64,000 nt of DNA from Holophaga foetida DSM 6591 (GCF_000242615.2 NZ_KI912268.1:1319725-1383724); one strand, 5' to 3'. Positions 25,554 to 33,806 are shown, counted from the stretch's first letter. Numbers and translations are program-made. The notes: a model not told the origin generated them from the letters alone.

Positions 25554-26588
25554 ATGCACTATCCCACCCTTCAAGCCGAGCGCCAAAGGGTCCTCAGATA
25601 CTATTTCGAGGACCTGGAGACCATCATGGCCGAAGAAGGCATTAGAGCCTCCGACGGCTCCATTCTTGAGCGCCTGGGAGTTCGCCCCGGCAGCCTGAGC
25701 TTCGACCACTACCTCAGCGCCCTGCGAATCCTCGAAGAGGAGGCGCGCATTCCCGCCCTGGGGGCACGCCTGGGCCTGCTGAAGCGCTGCAGCACCTTCG
25801 GATTCGCGGGCCTGGTCTTCCTCACTCAGAGCACCATGAGCCGGGCGAGCCAGTTCGGCCATGACGCATTCGAGCTTTGCTTCGGCCATTACCTCCGCCT
25901 GAGCGTCAGTCTCGACGACACCTGGATGATCTCCCACTACGAGGCATCCCCTCCTTCCCTGGCCCAGAACGTCAGCCTCATCGAGCAGGCCGTCATGACC
26001 GGAGTGCGCGTCCAGTCGGAGGTCCTCCCCAGGGTGGACTGGTCGGCCTGCGAAGCCCGTTTCGCCTTCAAAGCCCCGGCCTATGCGGACCAATATGCGA
26101 AGTACATCCCCTTCCCCTGCATCTTCGAACAGCCCTGCAACGAACTGAGGGTGCCGCGGAAATGGGGGGACATCCCCTCCCCCATGGCGGACGAAGGGGT
26201 CCGGCACTTCTGCGAGGAACGATTGAAGGCCAGGCTGAAGGAAGAGTTCAGCCATTCCTATCTCGAGCGCCAGATCCGGAGGATCCTGGCGGACGCCCCA
26301 TCGGATCGCCTCCCGAAGCTTCCGGAGGTAGCTGCCCTTCTGGAGATACCGGAGCGGAGCCTTAGGGCGAAGCTGGCCCTGGAGGGGACATCTTTCCGAG
26401 CCATACAGAACAGCCTCATGATCGATCGGGCCAAGCACCTGCTGGCCGAACCGGGCCTCTCCATCAAGGAGATCGCCTTCACTCTGGGATTCGCCGAGCC
26501 CCCCTGCTTCAACCGGGCCTTCATCAAGGCCATCGGCCTGGCTCCCGAGCGATACAGGAGCCAGCTTCCCGAAGCATCCAAGCCCTGA
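25554..26588 (+). CDS. AraC-family transcriptional regulator
   Basis: A 344-residue regulator. Residues about 20-200 correspond to the arabinose-operon-regulator-like sensor domain of the OruR/ArgR group (LERLGVRPGSLSFDHYL, LGARLGLL). The C-terminal 90 residues carry the double helix-turn-helix: LPEVAALLEIPERSLRAKLALEG and then LSIKEIAFTLGFAEPPCFNRAFI. It lies upstream of the ferredoxin-flavoprotein pair on the same strand, separated by an AT-rich spacer with an inverted repeat, so it is the obvious candidate regulator of that pair. Confidence 0.88.
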   Translation: MHYPTLQAERQRVLRYYFEDLETIMAEEGIRASDGSILERLGVRPGSLSFDHYLSALRILEEEARIPALGARLGLLKRCSTFGFAGLVFLTQSTMSRASQFGHDAFELCFGHYLRLSVSLDDTWMISHYEASPPSLAQNVSLIEQAVMTGVRVQSEVLPRVDWSACEARFAFKAPAYADQYAKYIPFPCIFEQPCNELRVPRKWGDIPSPMADEGVRHFCEERLKARLKEEFSHSYLERQIRRILADAPSDRLPKLPEVAALLEIPERSLRAKLALEGTSFRAIQNSLMIDRAKHLLAEPGLSIKEIAFTLGFAEPPCFNRAFIKAIGLAPERYRSQLPEASKP

Positions 26589-26912
26589 TTCCTGCCGAAA
26601 AGGTCAAGCATCCACCGAAAGTACCAAGGGGTTTCATTGGAAGTCAGGATCGCTTTCCTGAACAATAATCCCAGGACATCCCCTTTATTCCAGCGTGCAG
26701 TGTGAGTGGAACGACTTCAAAATATATAGTTAAATAATTACGCAAAAACAATCGTTAAATAAACCACTTTATCATTATCGTCCCATCGACTCATTCGATG
26801 CCCAATCCATACCTGCATATACATAAAAAACAGCAAGGCAATCAACAATCACAGTTCCAGTATTCGATCAATACGATTCGAATACTCATCTCTTTATAAG
26901 GAGTGCAAACCT
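26589..26912. other. AT-rich regulatory spacer upstream of the ferredoxin-flavoprotein operon
   Basis: This spacer holds no gene. From about 26695 it is markedly richer in A and T than the rest of the window, which suggests a promoter region or a recently acquired segment. It contains one clear inverted repeat, listed separately, and ends in an AAGGAG ribosome binding site at about 26899 for the ferredoxin. Confidence 0.55.
26859..26886. promoter_or_regulatory. Inverted repeat upstream of the ferredoxin gene
   Basis: AGTATTCG (26859-26866) and CGAATACT (26879-26886) are perfect 8-base arms with a 12-base spacer, 26 bp before the ferredoxin ATG. The position suits an operator, possibly for the adjacent AraC regulator, though that family more often uses direct repeats. 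Confidence 0.45.
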
Positions 26913-27158
26913 ATGCATTCACTAAAGCTCAACGAAGAAGCTTGCACGAGATGCAGGAAGTGCGTGGACACCTGCTTCGTGAACGCCCTCAAATGGGATA
27001 CGTCCATCCCCAAGGGCGCTCCGGTGCTGGCCTACCCTGCAGACTGTCAGATCTGCTGCTACTGCGAAAAGCTCTGCCCCACCCAGGCCCTGGAGATCAT
27101 CCCGGACTGGGCGAGCAAGTACATCCCCAGAACCCTGTCCAACGCAAAGGGGTGGTAA
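26913..27158 (+). CDS. Two-cluster [4Fe-4S] ferredoxin subunit
   Basis: An 81-residue ferredoxin with two CxxCxxCxxxC motifs: Cys11, 14, 17, 21 and Cys45, 48, 51, 55, each followed by a variant of the usual Pro. Cys49 is an extra Cys inside the second motif. The C-terminal extension (IIPDWASKYIPRT) resembles the beta subunit of adenylylsulphate-reductase-like complexes. It is 2 bp upstream of the flavoprotein and is almost certainly its electron partner. Confidence 0.85.
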   Translation: MHSLKLNEEACTRCRKCVDTCFVNALKWDTSIPKGAPVLAYPADCQICCYCEKLCPTQALEIIPDWASKYIPRTLSNAKGW

Positions 27159-27160
27159 TC

Positions 27161-28513
27161 ATGGCCCAGCTCGATTCCCTCGGGAAAGTCCTCTCCGCCG
27201 ATATCCTCATCGTGGGGGGCGGCATCTCCGGCCTCACGGCGGCCATCACCGCCAAGGAGACCGATCCCAGCCTTGACGTGCTGCTGGTCGACAAGGCCGT
27301 GGCCAGCAAGGGCTATGCTGGCATGGCGGGCCGCACCGCTGGCCTCCTCAGCTTCGTCACCGGTGAGGATGACCCTGAAGATTTCGTCACTTACAACCTG
27401 AAGGAAATCGGCTGCTACCTGAACGACCAGGTCCTTCTTCGGGATATGGCCCACTGCAGCCGCCGGATCACCGAACAGCTGGCCACCTGGGGCGTGGAAA
27501 TCCTGCACAACGAAAAGGGCAAGATCGACTACGCCAAGTGGCCCTTCCCCTGGGGCACCGCCGCCATCGATCCGGACATGTGCCTGAACATGTCCGATCA
27601 CGCGAAGAAGCTCGGCGTGCGGTTCATGGACCACATCGCCGTCGTGGACCTGCTCAAACAGGGTGAACGGGTGATCGGAGCGGTCGGTTTTGAGGTTCAG
27701 AACGGCGAGTTCCACATCTTCAAGTGCAGCACGGTCATTCTGGCCAACGGTTCCCAGAACTACGACATCACCCTGCTCTGGTGCGGCACGGGCAACGGCC
27801 TGGCCACGGCCTGGCGGGCGGGCGCCGAGATGCGCAATGCCGAATTCGGATGCATGTGCGACTTCGCCCGGGTCGATCCCAAGGGCTGGCTCTATTACGG
27901 CGTCCACGGCGGCGCCCATATCGCCCACGACCACCTGCAGAATGCCAAGGGGGAAAATGTCAGCGAGAAGTATCGCCCCGGCCTGCACTCCTCCATGGAC
28001 CCCGTCGCGGCCAACGCCTGGCTCCAGGAGTTCAAGCTGGGCAACGCCCCCATCTCCGTGGACGCCAGCATCTTCTCGCACCCGGCCTTCTTCAAGTTCC
28101 ACCCCAAGGCCCTGGACCAGATGCACCGCGAAGCCGTCAAGGCCAACTTCCCCATGGGCCAGCCCTACCAGGTGGTGCCGGGCTTCATCGGGGAGCTGGG
28201 TTGCGTCCGGGTGAACCACCAGATGGCCACCACCGTCCCAGGTCTGTTCGCGGTGGGCAATGTCGCGGGCAGCGGCAGCGCCCGGGGCGGCGCGGTTCCG
28301 ACCCCCCCGGCCAAGATCCACGGCACGGGCATCCTCAACGCCCTCTTCATGGGCAGCAAGGGAGGCCCCGCCGCCGCCCTGCACGCCAAGACGGTCAAGA
28401 GCTTCGGCCCTGGAGCCGATCTGGACCCCGCACAGGTCCAGGCCCTGAAGACCCGGATCCTGGCACCGATGGAGCGCCAGGGCAGCCTCACAGCCCACGA
28501 GCTCATCCACTAG
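27161..28513 (+). CDS. FAD-dependent oxidoreductase (fumarate reductase/AprA-like), N-terminal 450 residues before an in-frame TAG
   Basis: The protein carries a Rossmann FAD motif, GGGISG at 19-24, and later the flavin-binding GLFAVGNVAGSGSARGG region, as in fumarate reductase, succinate dehydrogenase and adenylylsulphate reductase alpha subunits. It works with the ferredoxin immediately upstream. The frame stops at TAG 28511-28513, right after ELIH. The next codons in the same frame (VQDVISPVDYS) continue the expected C-terminal domain without any gap, so the TAG replaces one residue, probably Gln (CAG). The substrate is unknown. It could be read through, split or inactivated; see the findings. 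Confidence 0.8.
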   Translation: MAQLDSLGKVLSADILIVGGGISGLTAAITAKETDPSLDVLLVDKAVASKGYAGMAGRTAGLLSFVTGEDDPEDFVTYNLKEIGCYLNDQVLLRDMAHCSRRITEQLATWGVEILHNEKGKIDYAKWPFPWGTAAIDPDMCLNMSDHAKKLGVRFMDHIAVVDLLKQGERVIGAVGFEVQNGEFHIFKCSTVILANGSQNYDITLLWCGTGNGLATAWRAGAEMRNAEFGCMCDFARVDPKGWLYYGVHGGAHIAHDHLQNAKGENVSEKYRPGLHSSMDPVAANAWLQEFKLGNAPISVDASIFSHPAFFKFHPKALDQMHREAVKANFPMGQPYQVVPGFIGELGCVRVNHQMATTVPGLFAVGNVAGSGSARGGAVPTPPAKIHGTGILNALFMGSKGGPAAALHAKTVKSFGPGADLDPAQVQALKTRILAPMERQGSLTAHELIH

Positions 28514-28522
28514 GTCCAGGAT

Positions 28523-28867
28523 GTGATCTCCCCGGTGGACTACAGCGTCGTCAAGACCGAGGTCGGCATGCTGAAGGCCCTGGCGGAGCTTGAGACGCTC
28601 AAGCCCAAGGTCCAGCAACTCAAGGCCAAAGACCCCCACGAGCTGTGCCGCTGCGTCGATGCCGAGGCCATGGTGCTGAGTGCCGAGCTCTTCTATCGCT
28701 CCGCCCTGGTCCGCAAGGAGTCCCGCGGTTTCCACTTCCGCGAGGACTTCCCCAAGACTGACAACGCCAACTGGCTCAAGTGGACCGTCGTCCGCAATGT
28801 GAAGGGTCAGATGGAAGTGTCCACTGAGGACATCCCCATGGAACAGTATCCCTACAAGCCCGAGTAG
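28523..28867 (+). CDS. C-terminal domain of the same flavoprotein after the in-frame TAG
   Basis: A 114-residue open frame from a GTG at 28523, in the same frame as the upstream flavoprotein. It contains LKALAELETLKPKVQQL, the LCRCVDAEAMVLSAELFYRSALVRKESRGFHFREDFP pattern and the closing NWLKWTVV strand, the standard helical C-terminal domain of fumarate reductase-type flavoproteins (the RKESRG...HREDFP signature). It has no ribosome binding site of its own, which argues against independent expression. With the upstream part it makes a normal-length subunit of about 568 residues. Confidence 0.65.
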   Translation: MISPVDYSVVKTEVGMLKALAELETLKPKVQQLKAKDPHELCRCVDAEAMVLSAELFYRSALVRKESRGFHFREDFPKTDNANWLKWTVVRNVKGQMEVSTEDIPMEQYPYKPE

Positions 28868-28914
28868 TCAGGCAAGGGGCCCCCTGCGGGAGAAATCCAT
28901 GCAGAGGGCCTCAT

Positions 28915-29055
28915 TTGTATTATTTTGCGCGCAGCCAATCGCCGCAGGACCTCAGGGCAAAAGTGATCCTCGCCCAGGCGAAAGGCTATCCGGTGAGCGA
29001 GATCGCCAGATATTTCCGCATCGCTCGAAGCCGGGTCACGCGTTTCATCGACTAG
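28915..29055 (+). pseudogene. Transposase-like helix-turn-helix remnant
   Basis: A 46-codon frame ending at TAG 29053 reads SPQDLRAKVILAQAKGYPVSEIARYFRIARSRVTRFID, which looks like the N-terminal helix-turn-helix of IS630-type transposases. Nothing after it continues a transposase. It probably marks an old, decayed insertion between the flavoprotein and ogt. A short free-standing protein cannot be excluded. Confidence 0.35.
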
Positions 29056-29109
29056 GCCTTCGTCACGGGGGCCATTGCGTCTATCAAGGAGCAGCGCCTT
29101 CGTGATCGC

Positions 29110-29147
29110 CCAGCTTTGCCTGACGATGCCTTTCCAGGCAAAGCTGG
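29110..29147. repeat. 13-bp inverted repeat upstream of ogt
   Basis: CCAGCTTTGCCTG (29110-29122) and CAGGCAAAGCTGG (29135-29147) are perfect inverted arms with a 12-base loop. No T run follows. It could be a terminator without T run or the end of a decayed mobile element, since it lies next to the transposase-like remnant. Confidence 0.55.
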
Positions 29148-29196
29148 CGACACATCCCTATCGCAGAACATCCCCACTCCTGCGATGATGCTTGCC

Positions 29197-29691
29197 ATGC
29201 GAGTGTGGCATTACGAGCTCAGCTCACCCTACGGCCCCATGTGGGCGGCCCTTACGGAACAGGGTCGCCTGAAGCAGCTGGCCTTCGGTGGCCTGGATCC
29301 CAAGGCCACCATGCCCCTGCCCCCCAAGGCCCTCCAGGAAACCTTCAGATTCCTGCAGCGCCAGCTGGATTCCTACTTCGCGGGCACCCTCCAGACCTTC
29401 ACCATCCCCCTGGACCCCAGCGGCACCCCCTTCCAGGTGCAGGTCTGGGAGCGGCTGCTGAGCATCCCCTACGGGCAGACCCTCTCCTACCACGAGCTGG
29501 CCAACCGCATCGGCAACGAGAACGCCTCCCAGGCCGTGGGTACCGCAGTTGGGGCCAACCCCATCGCCATCCTGATCCCCTGCCACCGAGTCGTGGGCAC
29601 CGACGGCAGCCTTCGCGGCTACGCCTGGGGCCTGGAGATCAAGGAATCCCTGCTGATCCTCGAAGGGGCGCTTGGGGGGCTGGGACTGTAG
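29197..29691 (+). CDS. ogt: Methylated-DNA-protein cysteine methyltransferase
   Basis: A suicide repair protein that takes the alkyl group from O6-alkylguanine onto its own Cys. The active site is IPCHRVVG, with the GTPFQVQVWERLLSIPYGQTLSYHELA segment before it, typical of the DNA-binding helix-turn-helix. It is about 164 residues from ATG 29197; ATG 29185 is equally possible, and neither has a good ribosome binding site. It is a single gene bounded by repeat-rich spacers on both sides. Confidence 0.9.
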   Translation: MRVWHYELSSPYGPMWAALTEQGRLKQLAFGGLDPKATMPLPPKALQETFRFLQRQLDSYFAGTLQTFTIPLDPSGTPFQVQVWERLLSIPYGQTLSYHELANRIGNENASQAVGTAVGANPIAILIPCHRVVGTDGSLRGYAWGLEIKESLLILEGALGGLGL

Positions 29692-30500
29692 GAGCCGGGA
29701 TCCATCGGGATGAAGCCTGAGGCCCCTTGAAGAACCGGGCGCTCAACTGCCGACTTTCTCCCCTGGCCAGACCTCTTCATCCCAATCAAGAAAGCTATTT
29801 TGCCGGGGATTAACGGGGATGATCCCGATTCGCAATCAATAAACTAAGCAGGCGTTCAGGCCTCCGCCATCGCATAGGATCGGTAAAAAAGCAGAATCAG
29901 CCGCGGATAAATCGGATAAACGCGGATAAAAAAAGGGTCCATGGGCGGCCCCAGGTGCCCTGGTCGACTTCTTTGAGTCGGATGCATCCTGCGCGTCTGA
30001 GGCCGAAATGGGAAGGTAAAGCTTCGCAACGCCGATAAGTGTCGCGTCTTTCGTCCGCGTGCATCCAATTTATCCGCGGCCAACATGCTTTTCTCCTCGG
30101 AGAAAGCGAGATTCTTGGCCCCCGGACCCCAGCGAACTGAACGGCCACTATACAAAGTGTGAAACGACTTCCACGACCAATGGTTTACTGGCGATCAATG
30201 TCTGCGCCCCGGGTCAATGTGAAAGCCAACTCCCACCGCTGCGCGCCACTGGCTGGACACTCTTGACCGCCCCGCGACGCGGGGTGTGCCCGAAGGCGGA
30301 CCCGGCGGCGCCGCACACGTTCCGGGAGGGAGTGTCCTGGTCGACGCATCAGGCTTTTCTTAGTGGAACTTGGTGCCCTTGGAGTCTTTGTGGTGGAATT
30401 TATGCTTTTGTCTGCGAGGGCCTATGGAAACGTGAGCCCCAGGGAGGACAGGGCACCGAACTGGACGCTTTATCCCCGTCCATCCCTTTCTTTTTGGCGC
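29692..30500. repeat. Repeat-rich non-coding region
   Basis: No supported gene is found in these 809 bp. It is a patchwork of short blocks: AAGCAGAATCAGC with GGATAAA units (about 29886-29932) and the inverse TTTATCCGCGGC (about 30069-30080). A CTTTTCTCCTCGGRGAAA block (30090-30106) recurs near 22347, and a GCCCCGCGACGCGGGG hairpin with an ACGTTCCGGGAGGG block (30268-30332) recurs near 41790. A CTTGGAGTCTTTGTGGTGG block lies near 30377. It is the same repeat family as the 22 and 42 kb spacers. Confidence 0.5.
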
Positions 30501-31253
30501 CTATGTCCTTCCACACACCGGGCACCCCTGCATGCTGAAGGGCTTTTCCAGGTGGCAGGCCTCCAGCAGCGCGGCATCGGCGAAGATCTCCCGGGTAGGG
30601 CCGTCTGCCATGAGCTTCCCCTGGTGCATGACCAGGGTGCGGTCGCAGAGGTCCAGCACCAGGTCCAGGTCGTGAGTGGCGATGAGCTTGGTGTGCTGGA
30701 AGTCCTTCAGGAGTCCGATGAGCTGGCGGCGGGAACGGGGGTCCAGTCCGGCGCTGGGCTCGTCCATCACCAGGACATCGGGGCTCATGGAGAGGACCGT
30801 CGCGATGGCCGCCCGGCGCTTTTCACCACCCGAAAGCCGAAAGGGGGGCTTGTGGGCCAGGTGCCCGATCTCCACCCGGTCCAGGGCCTGCCGCACCCGG
30901 GTCTCCACATCGGCATCAGGCAGCCCCAGGTTCCGGGGGCCGAAGGCCACATCTTCGAAGACCGTGGACATGAAGAGCTGGTCGTCAGGATCCTGAAAGA
31001 CCATTCCCACCGTACGGCGGATGTCCCGCAGGGTTTCCTTGCAGACTGTGATTCCGCCAATCTTCACCGCACCGGAAGTCGGCAGCAGGGTGCCGTTCAG
31101 GTGCTGCAGGAGGGTGGACTTCCCCGCCCCGTTGGCCCCGACCAGGGCCACGCTCTCGCCGTGGCGGATGCAGAAGTCGAGGCCCCGCAGCGCCTCGGTG
31201 CCATCGGCGTAGCGGTGGCAGAGCTGGACGCCTTCCAGGAGGTGATGGCTCAC
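30501..31253 (-). CDS. cbiO: ECF-type nickel/cobalt transporter ATPase
   Basis: A 250-residue ABC ATPase that energises the membrane core. Walker A is GANGAGKST, the Q-loop VFQDPDDQLF, the signature RLSGGEKRR, Walker B VLVMDEPSAGLD, and the switch His lies in IATHDLD. The wording DPDDQLFMSTVFEDVAFGP is typical of CbiO/NikO. The last residues include CPVC, an unusual Cys pair. It overlaps the Q subunit gene by ATGA. The adjacent divergent nikR points to nickel as substrate rather than cobalt. Confidence 0.9.
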   Translation of the reverse strand: MSHHLLEGVQLCHRYADGTEALRGLDFCIRHGESVALVGANGAGKSTLLQHLNGTLLPTSGAVKIGGITVCKETLRDIRRTVGMVFQDPDDQLFMSTVFEDVAFGPRNLGLPDADVETRVRQALDRVEIGHLAHKPPFRLSGGEKRRAAIATVLSMSPDVLVMDEPSAGLDPRSRRQLIGLLKDFQHTKLIATHDLDLVLDLCDRTLVMHQGKLMADGPTREIFADAALLEACHLEKPFSMQGCPVCGRT

Positions 31254-32056
31254 GACGCGACTCCCTTCAGCAAGCTTTCAAGCAGGTGCGGCAGGTTCAC
31301 CAGCCGCAGCACGACCAGGACGGCCCCCCACCCCATGAGGAAGGCGGCATCCTTCGAGCGGAAGTGGGGCGGGCTCGCCCCGTGGAACTCCCCTTCGAAC
31401 CCCCGGGAGAGCATGGCGACATGGACCCGCCGGGCCCGTTCCCATGTGCGAAGGAAGAGGCTGCCTGCCAGAGAACCGTATTCGGAAAGCAACAGGGGAC
31501 GGCCATTGGCCCTCAACTCCCGGGCTCGGGTGATACGCAAGGTCTCCTCCAGGAGCACGAAGACATAGCGGTAGAGCAGCGCGATCTGGAGGGTGAAGAC
31601 CCGGGGCAGCCCCAGCCGCTCCAGGGCCATGCAGACGCCATCCATGGAGGTGGTGGCGATGAGGATCACCGAGGCGCCCACGCACAGCGCGAAACGAAGC
31701 AGGATCGAGGCGAAGGAAAGCCAGCCCGCAGAAAGCGTCCAGGAGCCGAAGGCCACCTGGGAGCGGTCCAGGAAGGGGTTCAGGATCCCGAGCACCAGGG
31801 CGAAGGGCAGCACCATGAGCACCCGCTTCCCCACCAGACCCCAGGGCACCTCCCCCAGGGTCCCCAGGATCACCGGGAAGAGGGCGAAGGGGAGGAGACC
31901 CGACACCTCGTAGCGTCCGAAGGAGGCCACCATAAGGATAAAGAGGAGCGTGGCCAGGACCTTGGCCCTCGGATCCAGGCGGTGGATCGGCGTGTCCATG
32001 GAGGCTAGGCGGTCCAGGGCCCCCAACTCCCGCAGGTGATCGCCGAAGTTCGCCAC
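31250..32056 (-). CDS. cbiQ: ECF-type nickel/cobalt transporter T component
   Basis: The transmembrane coupling protein of the uptake system, with five or six helices. The two short Ala-Arg-Gly coupling motifs are visible as RARELRANG and MLSRGF. LDPRAKVLATLLFI near the N-terminus is typical of CbiQ. The GTG at 32056 is chosen because it lies 2 bp past the M subunit stop; a GTG at 32101 would overlap that gene by 44 bp. It couples the ATPase to the M substrate-binding protein. Confidence 0.88.
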   Translation of the reverse strand: MANFGDHLRELGALDRLASMDTPIHRLDPRAKVLATLLFILMVASFGRYEVSGLLPFALFPVILGTLGEVPWGLVGKRVLMVLPFALVLGILNPFLDRSQVAFGSWTLSAGWLSFASILLRFALCVGASVILIATTSMDGVCMALERLGLPRVFTLQIALLYRYVFVLLEETLRITRARELRANGRPLLLSEYGSLAGSLFLRTWERARRVHVAMLSRGFEGEFHGASPPHFRSKDAAFLMGWGAVLVVLRLVNLPHLLESLLKGVAS

Positions 32057-32057
32057 C

Positions 32058-33035
32058 TCAGGCCATTTTTCGGCGGGGTCGCAGGGCGATCCCCACGCCA
32101 CCTACGATGAGCAGGGTCAGAACGCCGCCCCCCACCCCAGCCAGGGAAGTCGCGCCCCGGGACTCCCCGCCTCCCTTGAAGGCGTAGTCGGGCATCAGGG
32201 CCGTCCTGGCCTGGGCGTGGGCGATCCTGCCGTGAAGGCTCTGCTCGGGAGCCTCAATCTCCTGCTGGCCGACCTTGGCCAGGGCCCATTCCAGGCCATC
32301 GGGGCGGGTCGAGGCAAACCATGAGAAACAGCCCCCGGCCACAAGAGCCATGACGGCCACCACCAGGGCCCCCTTCCATGCAGAGCGTCCCCGGGACTGG
32401 GTTTCGAGCAGTTCGGGCCGGGTCCGGGCCAGGAAGGCCACCAGGGCCAGTGTGGCCAGTCCCTCCACCAGTCCGATGGCCAAGTGGATGGGCTGCATGG
32501 CGTAGAGGAAGGCCTTGAAGGGCAGCGCCGTGCGCCCGGAAAGGATCGTCTCCAGCACCACCCCGAAGGCGCCCAGCTGGAGCCCGATGACGGCTCCCAG
32601 AATGATTCCGAGGGCGCGCCTCCCCTGTCCCGGAGCCCCCGCCAGCAGCGGACGGACGATGAGCGGATAGGCAACGAAGGCCGGAAAGAAACCCATGTTG
32701 AAAAGGTTGCACCCCAGGGCCAGGAGTCCGCCGTCCGCGAAGAAGAGAGCCTGGACCACCAGCACCGAGGACACCGTCAGAAAGGCCCCGTGGGGTCCCA
32801 GGAGAAGGGCCAGGAAGAGGGTCCCCGCCAGGTGGCCGCTGGAGCCGGTCCCAGGGATGGCAAAGTTCAGCATCTGGACGGCGAAGACGAAGGCGCCGAG
32901 GACGCCCATGAGGGGCAGGCGCCCCTCGTCCAGGGTCTTGCGCACCCTGGTCGCGCTGCGCCCCAGAGTGGCCCCGGAGAGCACCCACATCGTGGCACCG
33001 ACCGCAGGGGAGAGAAGGGCATCAGCCATGTGCAT
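32058..33035 (-). CDS. cbiM: ECF-type nickel/cobalt transporter M component with PDGLE extension
   Basis: A 325-residue substrate-binding membrane protein. The N-terminal MHMADALLSP provides the metal site through Met1, His2 and Met3 with further His in the core. Seven or so helices follow to about residue 210. The remaining part has two helices around a periplasmic loop with the RPDGLEWALAK (PDGLE) motif, which replaces a separate N subunit, as in NikMN/CbiMN fusions. It is the first gene of the MQO operon and divergent from nikR, with a predicted NikR box between them. Confidence 0.9.
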   Translation of the reverse strand: MHMADALLSPAVGATMWVLSGATLGRSATRVRKTLDEGRLPLMGVLGAFVFAVQMLNFAIPGTGSSGHLAGTLFLALLLGPHGAFLTVSSVLVVQALFFADGGLLALGCNLFNMGFFPAFVAYPLIVRPLLAGAPGQGRRALGIILGAVIGLQLGAFGVVLETILSGRTALPFKAFLYAMQPIHLAIGLVEGLATLALVAFLARTRPELLETQSRGRSAWKGALVVAVMALVAGGCFSWFASTRPDGLEWALAKVGQQEIEAPEQSLHGRIAHAQARTALMPDYAFKGGGESRGATSLAGVGGGVLTLLIVGGVGIALRPRRKMA

Positions 33036-33130
33036 GGAATGTCCTCAGATGGCAGAAGGGTTGGAAAGTTGTGCCAGAATCGGGGGGAACAGCCACCTCG
33101 CCATCCCCTGCCTACAAAATTCGGCCATCC

Positions 33131-33158
33131 GTACCACAAAACAACAAAACCGTAACAC
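33131..33158. promoter_or_regulatory. Predicted NikR box between the nickel transporter and nikR
   Basis: GTACCAC (33131-33137), 14 bases and GTAACAC (33152-33158). The known delta-proteobacterial NikR consensus is GTGTTAC-N12/13-GTAACAC; the right half is exact and the left differs by transitions. It could control both the MQO operon and nikR itself. Confidence 0.5.
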
Positions 33159-33170
33159 ACAGAGGTCACC

Positions 33171-33578
33171 ATGTCCCAGCTGGAGAGATTCGGAGTGTCC
33201 ATGGAGGGCGATCTCCTGAAGCGCTTCGATGACCGCATCGCCCTCAAGGGGTATCGGACACGCTCCGAGGCCATTCGTGACCTGGTGCGCCAGGAGTTGG
33301 TGGAAAGCGCCTGGGAACAGCCCAACGCCCTGGTCTTCGGCACGGTGACCCTGATCTACGACCACCACGCCCGGGGCCTTTCCGAAGTCCTGGCGGAACT
33401 CCAGCACGACCATCACGCCTCCATCCTCTGCACCACCCACGTCCATGTGGACGCCCACAGCTGCCTGGAGGTCATCATCGTGAAGGGCACCACCGAAGTG
33501 GTGCGCCGCATCGCGGACGCCCTCATCGCCACCAAGGGCGTTCAGCACGGCCACCTGGTCTGCTCCGCCGTCGGCTAG
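33171..33578 (+). CDS. nikR: Nickel-responsive regulator NikR
   Basis: A 135-residue ribbon-helix-helix repressor with a C-terminal ACT-like nickel domain. The N-terminal RFGVSMEGDLLKRFDDRI and GYRTRSEAIRDLVR make the DNA-binding fold. The square-planar nickel ligands known from E. coli NikR (His76, His87, His89, Cys95) align exactly with His79, His90, His92 and Cys98 here, so it should sense nickel. It is divergent from the ECF transporter and upstream of the TonB-receptor group. Half-sites of its predicted box recur in the following spacers. Confidence 0.95.
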   Translation: MSQLERFGVSMEGDLLKRFDDRIALKGYRTRSEAIRDLVRQELVESAWEQPNALVFGTVTLIYDHHARGLSEVLAELQHDHHASILCTTHVHVDAHSCLEVIIVKGTTEVVRRIADALIATKGVQHGHLVCSAVG

Positions 33579-33633
33579 ACGAGGGGTCAAGGAGGGGCTT
33601 TCGAGGGCTTCGAGAGAGAGACGCATGGGGGCT

Positions 33634-33646
33634 CTGGTATGATCAC
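33634..33646 (-). promoter_or_regulatory. Palindrome site A (CTGRTCATAYCAG family)
   Basis: On the minus strand the sequence is GTGATCATACCAG; on the plus strand it extends to CTGGTATGATCACCATACC with GGTATG/CATACC arms. It is one of five related sites in the 33.6-43.7 kb region. It lies between nikR and the following small gene. Confidence 0.45.
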
Positions 33647-33673
33647 CATACCTATACCCCAACCCCCAAAACC

Positions 33674-33700
33674 GTGCCATCTATTTTCTTCGCGTAACAC
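33674..33700. promoter_or_regulatory. Second predicted NikR box
   Basis: GTGCCAT (33674-33680), 13 bases and GTAACAC (33694-33700). The flanks match the first box: both read CCGTRCCAY, spacer, CGTAACACAC. It is placed to control the small gene at 33852 and the TonB group. Confidence 0.45.
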
Positions 33701-33779
33701 ACGCAGGCAGACCCAGTCGCGGCGGCCCTTTCCACCTAGGGTTACTGGTTTCTGACATTAGATATTTTTTTCTCGATTT

Positions 33780-33806
33780 GTAACACGTTTATTTTTTTAG
33801 TGCTAC
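33780..33806. promoter_or_regulatory. Third pair of NikR-like half-sites
   Basis: GTAACAC (33780-33786) and GTGCTAC (33800-33806) with a 13-base, T-rich spacer. The halves are in the opposite order to the consensus, so this is the weakest of the three. A single further GTAACAC occurs at 34274-34280. Confidence 0.3.

Noticed and set aside
27161..28867. Asserting pyrrolysine at the in-frame TAG.
   Set aside because: No pyl genes are in the window, TAG is used as an ordinary stop by other genes here (for example acsC), and a Gln to stop change needs only one base.
29692..30500. Several open frames of 80-160 codons in the spacer after ogt.
   Set aside because: They cover repeat blocks shared with other spacers, overlap one another in different frames and have no ribosome binding sites or domains.
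30501..33035. Assigning the ECF transporter strictly to cobalt.
   Set aside because: cbi symbols were kept for homology only. The PDGLE-fused M subunit and the divergent nikR with a box between them point to nickel.
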